Shown here piece after piece: positions 12,758 to 20,204 of a stretch of DNA of 21,506 nucleotides (position 1 is the stretch's first letter; each line of letters opens with the position of its first letter). Source of the stretch: a virus; IMG/VR virus record IMGVR_UViG_3300009001_003790, positions 1 to 21,506 of that record. One strand, given 5' to 3'. A model generated the notes under the pieces. The model searched no databases. It was not told the DNA's origin and saw only the letters and a list, made by a program, of their open reading frames with translations. A program made the position numbers and the translations under genes.

Positions 12758-13458
12758 TATACGTCTTCTATAATTCCGGCATCCACTAAATCAACATATG
12801 TTTCTTCTCTTGACTTGGGTTTATGCCTAATGTGAATCATATTAGCGCTTTCGAGATTCGGTAAATAACTACTATAATCCCATTTTTCGTCTAGATATGT
12901 ATCCAATTTAAACTTTGCTTTAACACACATAACATGAAACATTCCTTCATCCACGTATGGTCTAGGACTAATCTGCTCAAAGACTTTACGCATAGCTGGA
13001 TTAATTTGTTTACGCATCAGTTGCCTAAACTCTCGAGGCATTACATAAATTGCACCGGACCAGAGTGGATAATCTTTATTTCCTAGTCTCGGAAATTCAC
13101 GAATAAAAGCAGGCAATTGAGTTAAACGATGTACATCATCAAATGATGCAATTCCTTCTGCTTCAAATACATTTTCAGTACAAGAAGTTGTAATAAATTT
13201 ATCTGTGTCAAGAACAACAACAGTATCATATTCATCGTACTCTTCATTGATGCCAGCGCACTTTTGGCATTGACCACGTAGACCTTTTTGGAACGGTTCG
13301 CCATCTAAAAGCTTATATTCAGCACCAAGAGATTCTGCATATCGACTAATATTCTTTACACTTTTTTCTACGATAAAGGGTAAACCATTACGCTCTTTCA
13401 TCTCTTGAATGACTGATGGTCTAAATGGATGGAAGTGCTGCAATATAATATTTTTCAT
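12757..13458 (-). CDS. GT-A type glycosyltransferase, MKNII-Q paralogue 1 (233 aa)
   Basis: MKNIILQHFHPFRPSVIQEM, AESLGAEYKLLDG, YDEYDTVVVLDTDKFI (DxD at 84-86) and WSGAIYVMPREFRQLM give the plan of a GT-A fold similar to GT8/GT32-type enzymes. It is one of four paralogues in the cluster sharing the MKN[I/L]I-Q start, a GAxY strand and Y-x-x-Y-D before DxD. ATG 13456-13458 overlaps the previous stop as ATGA and gives the paralogous N-terminus; an earlier in-frame start nine codons upstream is less likely. Confidence 0.8.
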   Translation of the reverse strand: MKNIILQHFHPFRPSVIQEMKERNGLPFIVEKSVKNISRYAESLGAEYKLLDGEPFQKGLRGQCQKCAGINEEYDEYDTVVVLDTDKFITTSCTENVFEAEGIASFDDVHRLTQLPAFIREFPRLGNKDYPLWSGAIYVMPREFRQLMRKQINPAMRKVFEQISPRPYVDEGMFHVMCVKAKFKLDTYLDEKWDYSSYLPNLESANMIHIRHKPKSREETYVDLVDAGIIEDV

Positions 13459-14105
13459 TTTATTTGATTCTTTCTTCGGCCACAATAATGAATAAGCGTT
13501 GCTTCGGGGTGTGCTTCCTCTGGTAAATCACAAAATCTATCGTGAGGAATTTCTAATTTATTTTTGTTTTCTAGAGCTTTACTTTTTACAATACAATAGT
13601 GCATAATGATCTCATCATTTGGTGGTAAACCATCACTTGACATACTATTATGTATTACTGTGCTATCAAGGGCAGAACGCAGTGCTATACGTTCGTCTCG
13701 AGTAAACTTGAGACAATTACCAAAGAACATTGGCTCACCTTGAGTATACAGCTTAGGCCATTTACGACCATTCTTACTTCCAGATACTTCTCTCATTCCC
13801 ACTTTGTGTAATCTACCAACACCTTCATAATTAAAGATATTGTCAAAATTTTCAGTAAAAAGCATGTCCATATCTAATATTAAGACTGTATCATATTCAT
13901 CATATTTTTCATTTAATACAAACATTTTCTGAATTACGAGCCAGGGTTTGCTGTTAGTATTAGGAAACCAATCACCCATGGGAAATCCTTGAAGCAATTC
14001 ATAATCTGCTCCAACTCTTCGAGCATATTCTTCAATGCTATATTTGCATGTTTTAGCCCATGGTTGAAGCCGACCATTCCAATGTTGTAAGATAATATTT
14101 TTCAC
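13455..14105 (-). CDS. GT-A type glycosyltransferase, MKNII-Q paralogue 2 (216 aa)
   Basis: MKNIILQHWNGRLQPWAKTC, YARRVGADYELLQG, YDEYDTVLILDMDMLF (DxD at 78-80) and MFFGNCLKFTRDERI. It is closely similar at the N-terminus to paralogue 1. The start codon is GTG (14103-14105), overlapping the TAG of the upstream FkbM-like gene (TAGTG); the paralogous MKNII start supports this choice. Donor and acceptor are unknown. Confidence 0.8.
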   Translation of the reverse strand: MKNIILQHWNGRLQPWAKTCKYSIEEYARRVGADYELLQGFPMGDWFPNTNSKPWLVIQKMFVLNEKYDEYDTVLILDMDMLFTENFDNIFNYEGVGRLHKVGMREVSGSKNGRKWPKLYTQGEPMFFGNCLKFTRDERIALRSALDSTVIHNSMSSDGLPPNDEIIMHYCIVKSKALENKNKLEIPHDRFCDLPEEAHPEATLIHYCGRRKNQIK

Positions 14106-14731
14106 TAGTTTAAATCACCGATATTATTAAACATGTTTGGATCTAAATCTTTGTATGCTTTACCAAATAATTCCATATTTCCTTCAACATACCTATCGAA
14201 AAAATTGGTACCCCACTTTTCGTGTAAATTTTCTTTTAAGCTCTTTTCAAGTTCACTCATATCTTCTTTCATTTTATTACCATGAAATTCAACATATATT
14301 TTATTAATTAAGTCACTGCACTTGTTTTCAAGCATAATAGGAAGAATGTCATATTCACTCCCTTCGATATCCATTGTTAGGATAACGTAATCATCTTCAT
14401 TGATATTATCATTAAGCCACCTGCAAACGTCAACACATTCCATTTCTACTATATCGTTTGTAAGTCCTCTTTTTTTATCTTTTCTTGCGGAACCAGACAC
14501 AGTATTTTTTCCAACGTTAAAGGAAATAACACCATCATACGTTCCTGCACATGCTTTAATATGAGTAATATTTGGAACTTGCTCTTTAACTTTTTCTATA
14601 TTTTTAAAGCATCTTTCTTCTGGTTCGAAAGCGTATATAACGAAATCTTCAGAATAAATTTTGGATTTCTGAAGAGCAAGAAACTCAGAACCTTTGTTAG
14701 AACCTAGACTTACGTAAACTTTTCTGCTCAT
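14105..14731 (-). CDS. FkbM-like methyltransferase (208 aa)
   Basis: VSLGSNKGSEF (7-17) stands where the SAM loop DxGxxxG is expected, FEPEERCFKNI (35-45) is the second motif and LTMDIEGSEYDIL (118-130) the FkbM signature (D121, G124, E126). The first motif is unusual in having Ser-Leu instead of Asp-Ile/Val before Gly. SAM binding may therefore be altered. ATG 14729-14731 overlaps the previous stop (ATGA); a GTG three codons earlier is possible. Confidence 0.78.
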   Translation of the reverse strand: MSRKVYVSLGSNKGSEFLALQKSKIYSEDFVIYAFEPEERCFKNIEKVKEQVPNITHIKACAGTYDGVISFNVGKNTVSGSARKDKKRGLTNDIVEMECVDVCRWLNDNINEDDYVILTMDIEGSEYDILPIMLENKCSDLINKIYVEFHGNKMKEDMSELEKSLKENLHEKWGTNFFDRYVEGNMELFGKAYKDLDPNMFNNIGDLN

Positions 14732-15528
14732 AAATTCCACTCATTAACTGGAAGATTTACAATTCGATTAATTTTTTCTTTATCAAAATTGTCAGCACCA
14801 TTCAGTTGGATATGAACAAAGTTGCAATTTTCTTTTCTTAAATCAATGACGGGCCGAGGTTGAGATTTTACGCCTGGATCATAGTGAACAGAACTATTCC
14901 ATTTATATGGCAAAGTTTTCCAACCAAACTTACAAACTTCGAGCATTGCATGAATATATGGTTGATCACATGTATAAAATGATGGCAAATTGAATGCTTT
15001 TGTAAATTTAACATATTTTTCAAAGGGATAGAATTTTTCTCTTGCTTTTTTCATACCATCCTTTGACCATAAAATCATGCCAGAATTGTATACCCTTGGC
15101 AATCCAGATGCTGTGCGAGGCATTGTAACTGGCCACTTTTTTTCGACAAGCTCAACCCACTTCTCATCATTTGCGTTATTAATACCTCCACCGATTGTGT
15201 ATCTTTTTCGAGCTAGTGGCGCATTTACTTCTTCGCAAATACCAACTTCATAATCCTTAATGCTTTCAAATATATTTTCTCCGCAATCATCTCGAGGCAC
15301 TAGATCACAGTCAGCATACATGACATTATCATAATCTTCGTATGCATATACTGGCTTAAACTTTCCGTAGTTAGCTGTATAAGAACCTAGATCAGTCCTC
15401 CATTTTGGATTATGCTCGTATACATATTCGGCGCCAATCTTATCTGCATACTTTTCCATAGCTTCGATACCGGCTAGATTACCAGATCTTTCGTCGCCAT
15501 CCCAGCACTGATAAATTAAATTTTTCAT
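14728..15528 (-). CDS. GT-A type glycosyltransferase, MKNLI-Q paralogue 3 (266 aa)
   Basis: MKNLIYQCWDGDERSGNLAG, YADKIGAEYVYEHN, YEDYDNVMYADCDLVP (DxD at 73-75), then VYNSGMILWSKDGMKKARE (the NSG acceptor block) and CDQPYIHAML. The plan matches the other three paralogues, with a longer C-terminus containing VHYDPGVKSQ. The start overlaps the stop of the FkbM gene (ATGA). Confidence 0.82.
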   Translation of the reverse strand: MKNLIYQCWDGDERSGNLAGIEAMEKYADKIGAEYVYEHNPKWRTDLGSYTANYGKFKPVYAYEDYDNVMYADCDLVPRDDCGENIFESIKDYEVGICEEVNAPLARKRYTIGGGINNANDEKWVELVEKKWPVTMPRTASGLPRVYNSGMILWSKDGMKKAREKFYPFEKYVKFTKAFNLPSFYTCDQPYIHAMLEVCKFGWKTLPYKWNSSVHYDPGVKSQPRPVIDLRKENCNFVHIQLNGADNFDKEKINRIVNLPVNEWNL

Positions 15529-16160
15529 TTTTTATAAAACCAATCTATATCTGTTTTTTCAAATTTCTTAAAGCCCAACTGAGATAAGATATTTGTTATT
15601 TTTGAATCTATTACATTATCTGCTTCAATTTGCAATATCGGAGAATTATTCTTTAATGTTTCTATCATACCTTCTAAAACTGGCGCAGTATATCTTTCAA
15701 CATCGATTTTAATAAAATCTACATTACTAAATTTATAGCTATCTATAGCTTTGCTAATAACTTCTTTAGGTTCTACTACTCCGAATCTCTTACCTTCGCC
15801 CCACCTACTTTTGATTAAAGACTGTGTATCATCATGAACAACTACATTAGATTCTGAATTTTTGCTATTTTCATATATTTGTACTTTACCATCTGTATTT
15901 GATGCTGCTACATTCAATGGAATAATATTTTCAAAATCTTTTGTGTTTTCTTCTAATAGATCATATAGGTATGAAATCGGTTCAAAAGAGTATACCGTAT
16001 CAAATATCTCAGAATATTTAATTGCAGTTGCTCCTATATGAGCTCCGATATCTAAACACACTCGAGTATTTGTCAAATGTGGTGTTATTATTTTTAGCTC
16101 TTTTACACCTTTGCTCTCGGCCCATTCTTTACGATATTGATTATGCGAAGGAAGTTTCAT
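15525..16160 (-). CDS. FkbM-family methyltransferase (211 aa)
   Basis: VCLDIGAHIGATAIKYS (34-50) is the SAM loop, YSFEPISYLY (57-66) the second motif and FIKIDVERYTAPVLEGM (149-165) the FkbM signature with D153 and E155. NVAASNTDGKVQIY between them is the usual post-II strand. Together with the two other FkbM-like genes it suggests several methyl groups on the cluster's product. It starts 4 nt after the sulfoquinovose-synthase-like gene, with GAAGGAAG upstream of the ATG. Confidence 0.87.
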   Translation of the reverse strand: MKLPSHNQYRKEWAESKGVKELKIITPHLTNTRVCLDIGAHIGATAIKYSEIFDTVYSFEPISYLYDLLEENTKDFENIIPLNVAASNTDGKVQIYENSKNSESNVVVHDDTQSLIKSRWGEGKRFGVVEPKEVISKAIDSYKFSNVDFIKIDVERYTAPVLEGMIETLKNNSPILQIEADNVIDSKITNILSQLGFKKFEKTDIDWFYKK

Positions 16161-16164
16161 TATT

Positions 16165-17307
16165 TTACCACTTCGGAGAAGTTAAAATATTCTCAGATTT
16201 TAAATTGTGGGAGTACATATTAGCAATAAAGTGCACGTCATTAACTAAACCAACGTTGAGTTTGATTGGTTCGAACCCCAAAGACCTAAGTCCTTCATTG
16301 CTTACTGCTAAATCATTTTCGGCCAATTCTTTTCGAGGATTATCAATGTATTTGATAACACCGTCATATGATTTAGCACAAAGCTCGGCCAAATCTTTTA
16401 CTGACATAACTTCGGTTACTTGATTGAAGATTCTAACTCTTTCAGTTTCTGGTGGATTTTCGCAAGCTAGCTGAACGCACCGTGCGGTATCTTGAATATG
16501 AATGAATGCTCTTTTCTGACCACCCGTTCCGTATACTGTGATATCATTATTCGTTGCCGCTTGAGAAATGAATCGGTTTAAAACTGTTCCGTAAATTCCA
16601 TCGTAATCAAATCGATTTACGAGTCTTGGATCCAGCTTAGTTTCTTCGGTTTCTATTCCCCAAACAATCCCTTGATGCAAATCGGTAATTTTCAAACCCC
16701 AGTTTTTCTTATAGAACTGAAACAATAATTGATCAATTGATTTTGTCATATGATAAACACTACCGGGATTAGTAGGATAAAGAATATCTACATCCTTTTC
16801 GGTAGAGTTGATCTTTACATTGAGATAACCTTCGGGAATATCACCAAAATCTTTGGAATATCCATACACACCCATTGTACCGAGATGAATTAGATGACAA
16901 TCTGGGCATAGATCAACAATTGCATTAAGAACATTGTGTGTTGTTGTAATATTATTGTCGACAGTGTATCTACGCTCATGTTGACTAATCATAGAATAGG
17001 GTGCTGCTCTTTGTTCAGCAAAGTGTACAATAGCATCTGGCTGTAAATCTTGAACAATTTTAGCAAAATGATAAAAGTCTTTTGCTATATCGACATGCCT
17101 ATAGCTAATATTCCAACCTTGATCATGAGCAGCATGCATTCTTTCATCAATAGAACTAATGTCTGTTAATGAATTGCTATTCAATTCCTTATCGATTTGT
17201 CTACGAGATTGATTATCAATAATGTAGACTTCATGGCCTTCTTTTGCAAGCTTTAAAGATGTTGGCCAACCACAAAAGCCATCACCACCTAATACAAAAA
17301 TTCTCAT
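16165..17307 (-). CDS. sqdB: UDP-sulfoquinovose synthase-like SDR enzyme (SqdB/SQD1)
   Basis: A 380-aa extended short-chain dehydrogenase/reductase. The NAD loop is LGGDGFCGWPTSL (6-18). FAEQRAAPYSM (96-106), TVDNNITTTHNVL, YPTNPGSVYHMTKS (177-190), DLHQGIVWGIETEETKLDPR (209-228), NRFDYDGIYGTVLNRF (231-246) and GTGGQKRAFIHIQDTARC (260-277) follow the SqdB/SQD1 pattern over its whole length. Catalytic T144, Y185 and K189 match the Thr-Tyr-Lys set of Arabidopsis SQD1. SqdB makes UDP-sulfoquinovose from UDP-glucose and sulfite for sulfolipid (SQDG). No sulfolipid synthase (SqdX/SQD2) is obvious next to it, and it lies inside a glycosyltransferase cluster, so a glycan use is possible. The ATG overlaps the stop of the 37-aa gene. 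Confidence 0.93.
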   Translation of the reverse strand: MRIFVLGGDGFCGWPTSLKLAKEGHEVYIIDNQSRRQIDKELNSNSLTDISSIDERMHAAHDQGWNISYRHVDIAKDFYHFAKIVQDLQPDAIVHFAEQRAAPYSMISQHERRYTVDNNITTTHNVLNAIVDLCPDCHLIHLGTMGVYGYSKDFGDIPEGYLNVKINSTEKDVDILYPTNPGSVYHMTKSIDQLLFQFYKKNWGLKITDLHQGIVWGIETEETKLDPRLVNRFDYDGIYGTVLNRFISQAATNNDITVYGTGGQKRAFIHIQDTARCVQLACENPPETERVRIFNQVTEVMSVKDLAELCAKSYDGVIKYIDNPRKELAENDLAVSNEGLRSLGFEPIKLNVGLVNDVHFIANMYSHNLKSENILTSPKW

Positions 17308-17417
17308 CTAAAATATTCCACTCCACCGCCATAAGTATCGTAGTCAAAGACTTCATGAATGTCTTTTTCATCGACTTCAACATCAGAATTATGTTCTTCT
17401 TGTTCTTTTTCGCTCAT
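17304..17417 (-). CDS. Very small acidic protein (37 aa)
   Basis: MSEKEQEEHNSDVEVDEKDI and an end FDYDTYGGGVEYFR. It fills the 113-nt space between the 101-aa gene and the sulfoquinovose-synthase-like gene. AGGA lies about 6 nt before its ATG (17415-17417), and its stop overlaps the next ATG (ATGA). These features make it a credible translated gene; alternatively the frame only serves to couple translation into the synthase gene. No family is recognised. Confidence 0.65.
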   Translation of the reverse strand: MSEKEQEEHNSDVEVDEKDIHEVFDYDTYGGGVEYFR

Positions 17418-17420
17418 TTT

Positions 17421-17726
17421 TTATCCTAAAGTCTCTATATCATAAAACATCTCACCTAACTCTGACCAATCGCCTTTCCAATTTTTTGGCTTCTTTTGAA
17501 AAACAACCATAGCTCTATATGTAGGAATTTTTTCAGCAATACAATGCATTGTTGGACCTTTGTCATGATTTTGGTTAATCTTTAAATTTTTTGCATCTTT
17601 TGGGTATATGAGTTTGTTGCTTTCATCGTGCACAACAAAAGTACATTCGCCATGTTTATATACAAGCGGTAACCAATAGTGGTGAAATCGTTTTTGGTCT
17701 CCATTATATTTCAGTGTTATTACCAC
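17421..17726 (-). CDS. Hypothetical protein (101 aa)
   Basis: MVITLKYNGDQKRFHHYWLP, FVVHDESNKLIYPKDAKNLK and PTYRAMVVFQKKPKNWKGDW, a small protein rich in aromatic and beta-type segments. No family is recognised. The start is GTG (17724-17726) overlapping the TAA of the upstream methyltransferase, with GAGG about 10 nt before it; there is no other start before residue 59. Its place between a methyltransferase and the sulfoquinovose-synthase-like gene suggests a cluster-related role, but nothing more can be said. Confidence 0.68.
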   Translation of the reverse strand: MVITLKYNGDQKRFHHYWLPLVYKHGECTFVVHDESNKLIYPKDAKNLKINQNHDKGPTMHCIAEKIPTYRAMVVFQKKPKNWKGDWSELGEMFYDIETLG

Positions 17727-18334
17727 GGTTTTTGTGCCTCTACTACTGCACTATGCAATGCTCTGATTTTACCCTGACTATCTATACCTCTAAAATCTGC
17801 AACTCGGCTTTGTTGATACACGTGGTCTCTAGCCATAATAAAACCAAGGCCTTTAAGAGTACCAATAAGTTCATTCTTTCCCCAAACATAGAGATGTTCA
17901 CCATTTTGATATAGAAGCCCTTGCGCGCATTGTATTCGAATTGGCTTGTCTTCGTAACCCGGCGGACAAAACTTATGCTTTAAAACATAAAAATTATGGT
18001 AATGTGCACAGAAATATTCCTCATCTGCAGTTAGTTGCTCATCAGATAAAAGTTTATCGACAAATTCGTGTGGGGGCCAAATCGTGCGGATTGTACCACC
18101 CGGCTTAAGTACTCTATACATTTCTTTAAGAAAATCGATTCCTTCACTCTTGTGAAGATGCTCAATAAAGTGCTCCGAATAAACACCATCATAAGTATTA
18201 TCCGAAATACCTTTCATAGGAAGGTTGCGCATATCGTATTTTTCTACGCCTTTTTCAGGATCTGCAACATCACGCACAGCATCCCAGTTGAGGCCTCTTT
18301 TAAATCCAGCTGCAATTTCGAGATATTTTGCCAT
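17720..18334 (-). CDS. Class I SAM-dependent methyltransferase (204 aa)
   Basis: LEIAAGFKRGLNWDAV stands at the SAM-loop position, and VEKYDMRNLPM, YDGVYSEHFIEHLHKSEG (48-65) and LKEMYRVLKPGGTIRTIWPP (69-88) are the post-I to post-III motifs of the methyltransferase type 11 group. Such enzymes appear in sugar and LPS clusters. The N-terminus looks slightly trimmed, with the first motif starting at residue 5. It overlaps the upstream glycosyltransferase by 35 nt. GGGAATG lies just before ATG 18332-18334. Confidence 0.85.
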   Translation of the reverse strand: MAKYLEIAAGFKRGLNWDAVRDVADPEKGVEKYDMRNLPMKGISDNTYDGVYSEHFIEHLHKSEGIDFLKEMYRVLKPGGTIRTIWPPHEFVDKLLSDEQLTADEEYFCAHYHNFYVLKHKFCPPGYEDKPIRIQCAQGLLYQNGEHLYVWGKNELIGTLKGLGFIMARDHVYQQSRVADFRGIDSQGKIRALHSAVVEAQKPW

Positions 18335-19091
18335 TTTTCATTCCCTTCCATATTTGAGGCATATTGAATTTATCTCTTGCAAGATAATGATTAATTCTAC
18401 CATCGGGTAAATTACCGCTTCCCCACTGGTATGGCATTCTATTCCAATGCGTATCAAACTCAAAAACTTTAAATTCTGGTTGACTTAGCTGGAGATTAAT
18501 ATACATTTGTTCAGTATATCTCGTATGCACTACATAATTATCGACAGAAGTAAAGATTTCACGAGCTTTTTCTCGGCCGTGTTTAGTCCATAATTGAAGG
18601 CCACCATTGAGATATCGAAATCTTTCTTCTGGATAAAGCTTTGACTTAGGAAACATCCAGTCTTTACCAAATAAATGTTTACCGTACGCAATGATACCAC
18701 GTTGATAAATTTGTTTGTCCATTACGTTGCGCATCCATCCGGCCGGTGGACCAGTATGAACACCAAGCTCATGCACCATTGCTACATCAGCATCTTGTTC
18801 AAAGCTTTCGAAGATATTGTAAGGAGTGGCGACTAACATGTCAAGATCCAGTGTGAGGATATTGTCATATTGTTCGAATTGTTGATCGTAGAAGAGTCTT
18901 AAAGAATCAAGGCGAGGATCTAAATGATCGAAGTATCTATCATGACTTAGAATATATTCTGCGCCGCAGTGCTTAGCATACTTCTGAGCGTTTTCGGATC
19001 CCGCCTTTGCCCAATCTGGCATTTCAACACCGCCTAAGTCAGCATCGAAAGATTCGTACGGAATGTAGTATTGGAATATTAAGTTTTTCAT
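18300..19091 (-). CDS. GT-A type glycosyltransferase, MKNLI-Q paralogue 4 (263 aa)
   Basis: MKNLIFQYYIPYESFDADLG, YAKHCGAEYILSHDRYFDH, FEQYDNILTLDLDMLVATPY (DxD at 82-84), FRYLNGGLQLWTKHGREKA and YTEQMYINLQL. It is the most divergent of the four paralogues but keeps the same block order. It is the first gene of the glycan cluster after the EF-hand membrane protein; the 16-nt gap between them is the largest break inside the block. No own promoter is seen. Confidence 0.82.
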   Translation of the reverse strand: MKNLIFQYYIPYESFDADLGGVEMPDWAKAGSENAQKYAKHCGAEYILSHDRYFDHLDPRLDSLRLFYDQQFEQYDNILTLDLDMLVATPYNIFESFEQDADVAMVHELGVHTGPPAGWMRNVMDKQIYQRGIIAYGKHLFGKDWMFPKSKLYPEERFRYLNGGLQLWTKHGREKAREIFTSVDNYVVHTRYTEQMYINLQLSQPEFKVFEFDTHWNRMPYQWGSGNLPDGRINHYLARDKFNMPQIWKGMKNGKISRNCSWI

Positions 19092-19107
19092 TACAAATTA
19101 TATATTC

Positions 19108-19473
19108 TTATTTTTTCGAAGCAGATTTTCCTTTTACTGCATCAGCACCAAAGAAAGCCGCAACTAACACCGAGATAGAAACAAAATAAGTTGGTGCAAT
19201 ATCACTAATCAGTTGCGCTGCTTTATCTTGTCCCATGATAGTAGTAATCAAAATAATTGCTGGATAGAGTAGCATACCAAACAACGCAAACCAAGTCATT
19301 TTTCTCATAGCATCTCTTTGTGCATCTGCATCTTCGAGTTCTTTGCGTTTGAACTCCATGTGCATTTCCAATTCCTGAGCTGAAATATGACCATCGCCAT
19401 TAGTATCAGCTTCATCTAAGCCTTCAATAGTCTTCCGGAATGACTTTATCTCTTCTTTCGTGGGTTCGGCCAT
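19108..19473 (-). CDS. EF-hand membrane protein, holin-like (121 aa)
   Basis: Residues 23-34, DTNGDGHISAQE, are a complete EF-hand loop (D23, N25, D27, H29, S31, E34). A charged helix (KRKELEDADAQRDAMRKM) follows, then two membrane segments, WFALFGMLLYPAIILITTIM (61-80) and about 92-112 (ISDIAPTYFVSISVLVAAFF). A cytoplasmic calcium-binding head with two membrane helices resembles holin-like unknown proteins of marine T4-like phages. A calcium-sensing membrane role is inference. GGAG lies 7 nt before the ATG; the gene overlaps the 79-aa gene by 50 nt. Confidence 0.8.
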   Translation of the reverse strand: MAEPTKEEIKSFRKTIEGLDEADTNGDGHISAQELEMHMEFKRKELEDADAQRDAMRKMTWFALFGMLLYPAIILITTIMGQDKAAQLISDIAPTYFVSISVLVAAFFGADAVKGKSASKK

Positions 19474-19663
19474 CGTTATACTCCGCTAAAATTATGCTAG
19501 CAATTTCTATTGCACGATCATAACCAATGCGCAGACGATTAGACCTAAATCCATTTTCTACGAACCACTGTAAAGTATTTATATCGGATCCAAATACAGG
19601 CATATTAAAGTCTGAAGATATATCTTCAAACTCCGATCTTAAATTAAATAATGTAAAAAACAT
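19424..19663 (-). CDS. Small conserved hypothetical protein (79 aa)
   Basis: MFFTLFNLRSEFEDISSDFN, then TLQWFVENGFRSNRLRIGYD and RAIEIASIILAEYNDG. The pattern LxWFxxNxxxxNRxRxGYDxAIxxAxxIL recalls a small unknown protein family of T4-like phages. ATG 19661-19663 follows the TAA of the HAD-type gene (TAATATG) without a clear Shine-Dalgarno sequence, so it is probably translated by coupling. The C-terminus runs 50 nt into the EF-hand gene in another frame. Confidence 0.72.
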   Translation of the reverse strand: MFFTLFNLRSEFEDISSDFNMPVFGSDINTLQWFVENGFRSNRLRIGYDRAIEIASIILAEYNDGRTHERRDKVIPEDY

Positions 19664-19664
19664 A

Positions 19665-20204
19665 TTATTTTGCAAGTGCATTCTCCAGTTCAACAAACAG
19701 ATATTCTTTAAGGTCATCTTCATTACACTGGAAGCGGATACCGATACCACCAGCTTTTATCCATCGAGCAATGTTTTCGGGCTTATCATCAATTAGAATG
19801 TTTGGCTGACGAGTAAGACTATTTATTGCGTATTTATGCTTATTCGAAGTAAAGATAACATTTTCAACCAGTGGTGGCATATAGCTCTTATCTTCGAGCC
19901 ATCTGCGTTTCCAGTAAGCCGAGTTGTTATGATCACCTTTAAGTGGAGAAGAACAGATACCCCAATCACCGTTAGTGATATTATTGACAAACTGAATAAT
20001 TTCACATGAGAGACTAGCACCTGATCTACGAGGACCACGATCTTCTCTAAAGATTGGTAGTTGATAAAAGAAATCAGTGTTAGCAAGTTCTTTAAACTTG
20101 ATCTCACGATCCTGAATTGACTTCCAATGGTCAACACCATACTTTACTTCGATGCCGCTGAAGAAGTCTGCAATTACGCCATCCATATCAAGATATACTG
20201 TCAT
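19665..20204 (-). CDS. HAD-superfamily 5'-nucleotidase-like protein (179 aa)
   Basis: VYLDMDGVIADFF (3-15) has the nucleophile pair D6/D8, GICSSPLKGD (82-91) the motif II Ser, SNKHKYAIN (120-128) the motif III Lys and NILIDDKPENIARWIKAGG (135-153) the motif IV Asp pair. The order and length match 5'(3')-deoxyribonucleotidases and related phage HAD phosphatases. It may tune the nucleotide pool during replication. The start overlaps the stop of the 80-aa gene. Confidence 0.86.
   Translation of the reverse strand: MTVYLDMDGVIADFFSGIEVKYGVDHWKSIQDREIKFKELANTDFFYQLPIFREDRGPRRSGASLSCEIIQFVNNITNGDWGICSSPLKGDHNNSAYWKRRWLEDKSYMPPLVENVIFTSNKHKYAINSLTRQPNILIDDKPENIARWIKAGGIGIRFQCNEDDLKEYLFVELENALAK

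Noticed and set aside
19823-20140. A 105-aa minus-strand frame overlapping the HAD-type gene
   Set aside because: It is in a different frame within the HAD gene, whose catalytic motifs are clear.
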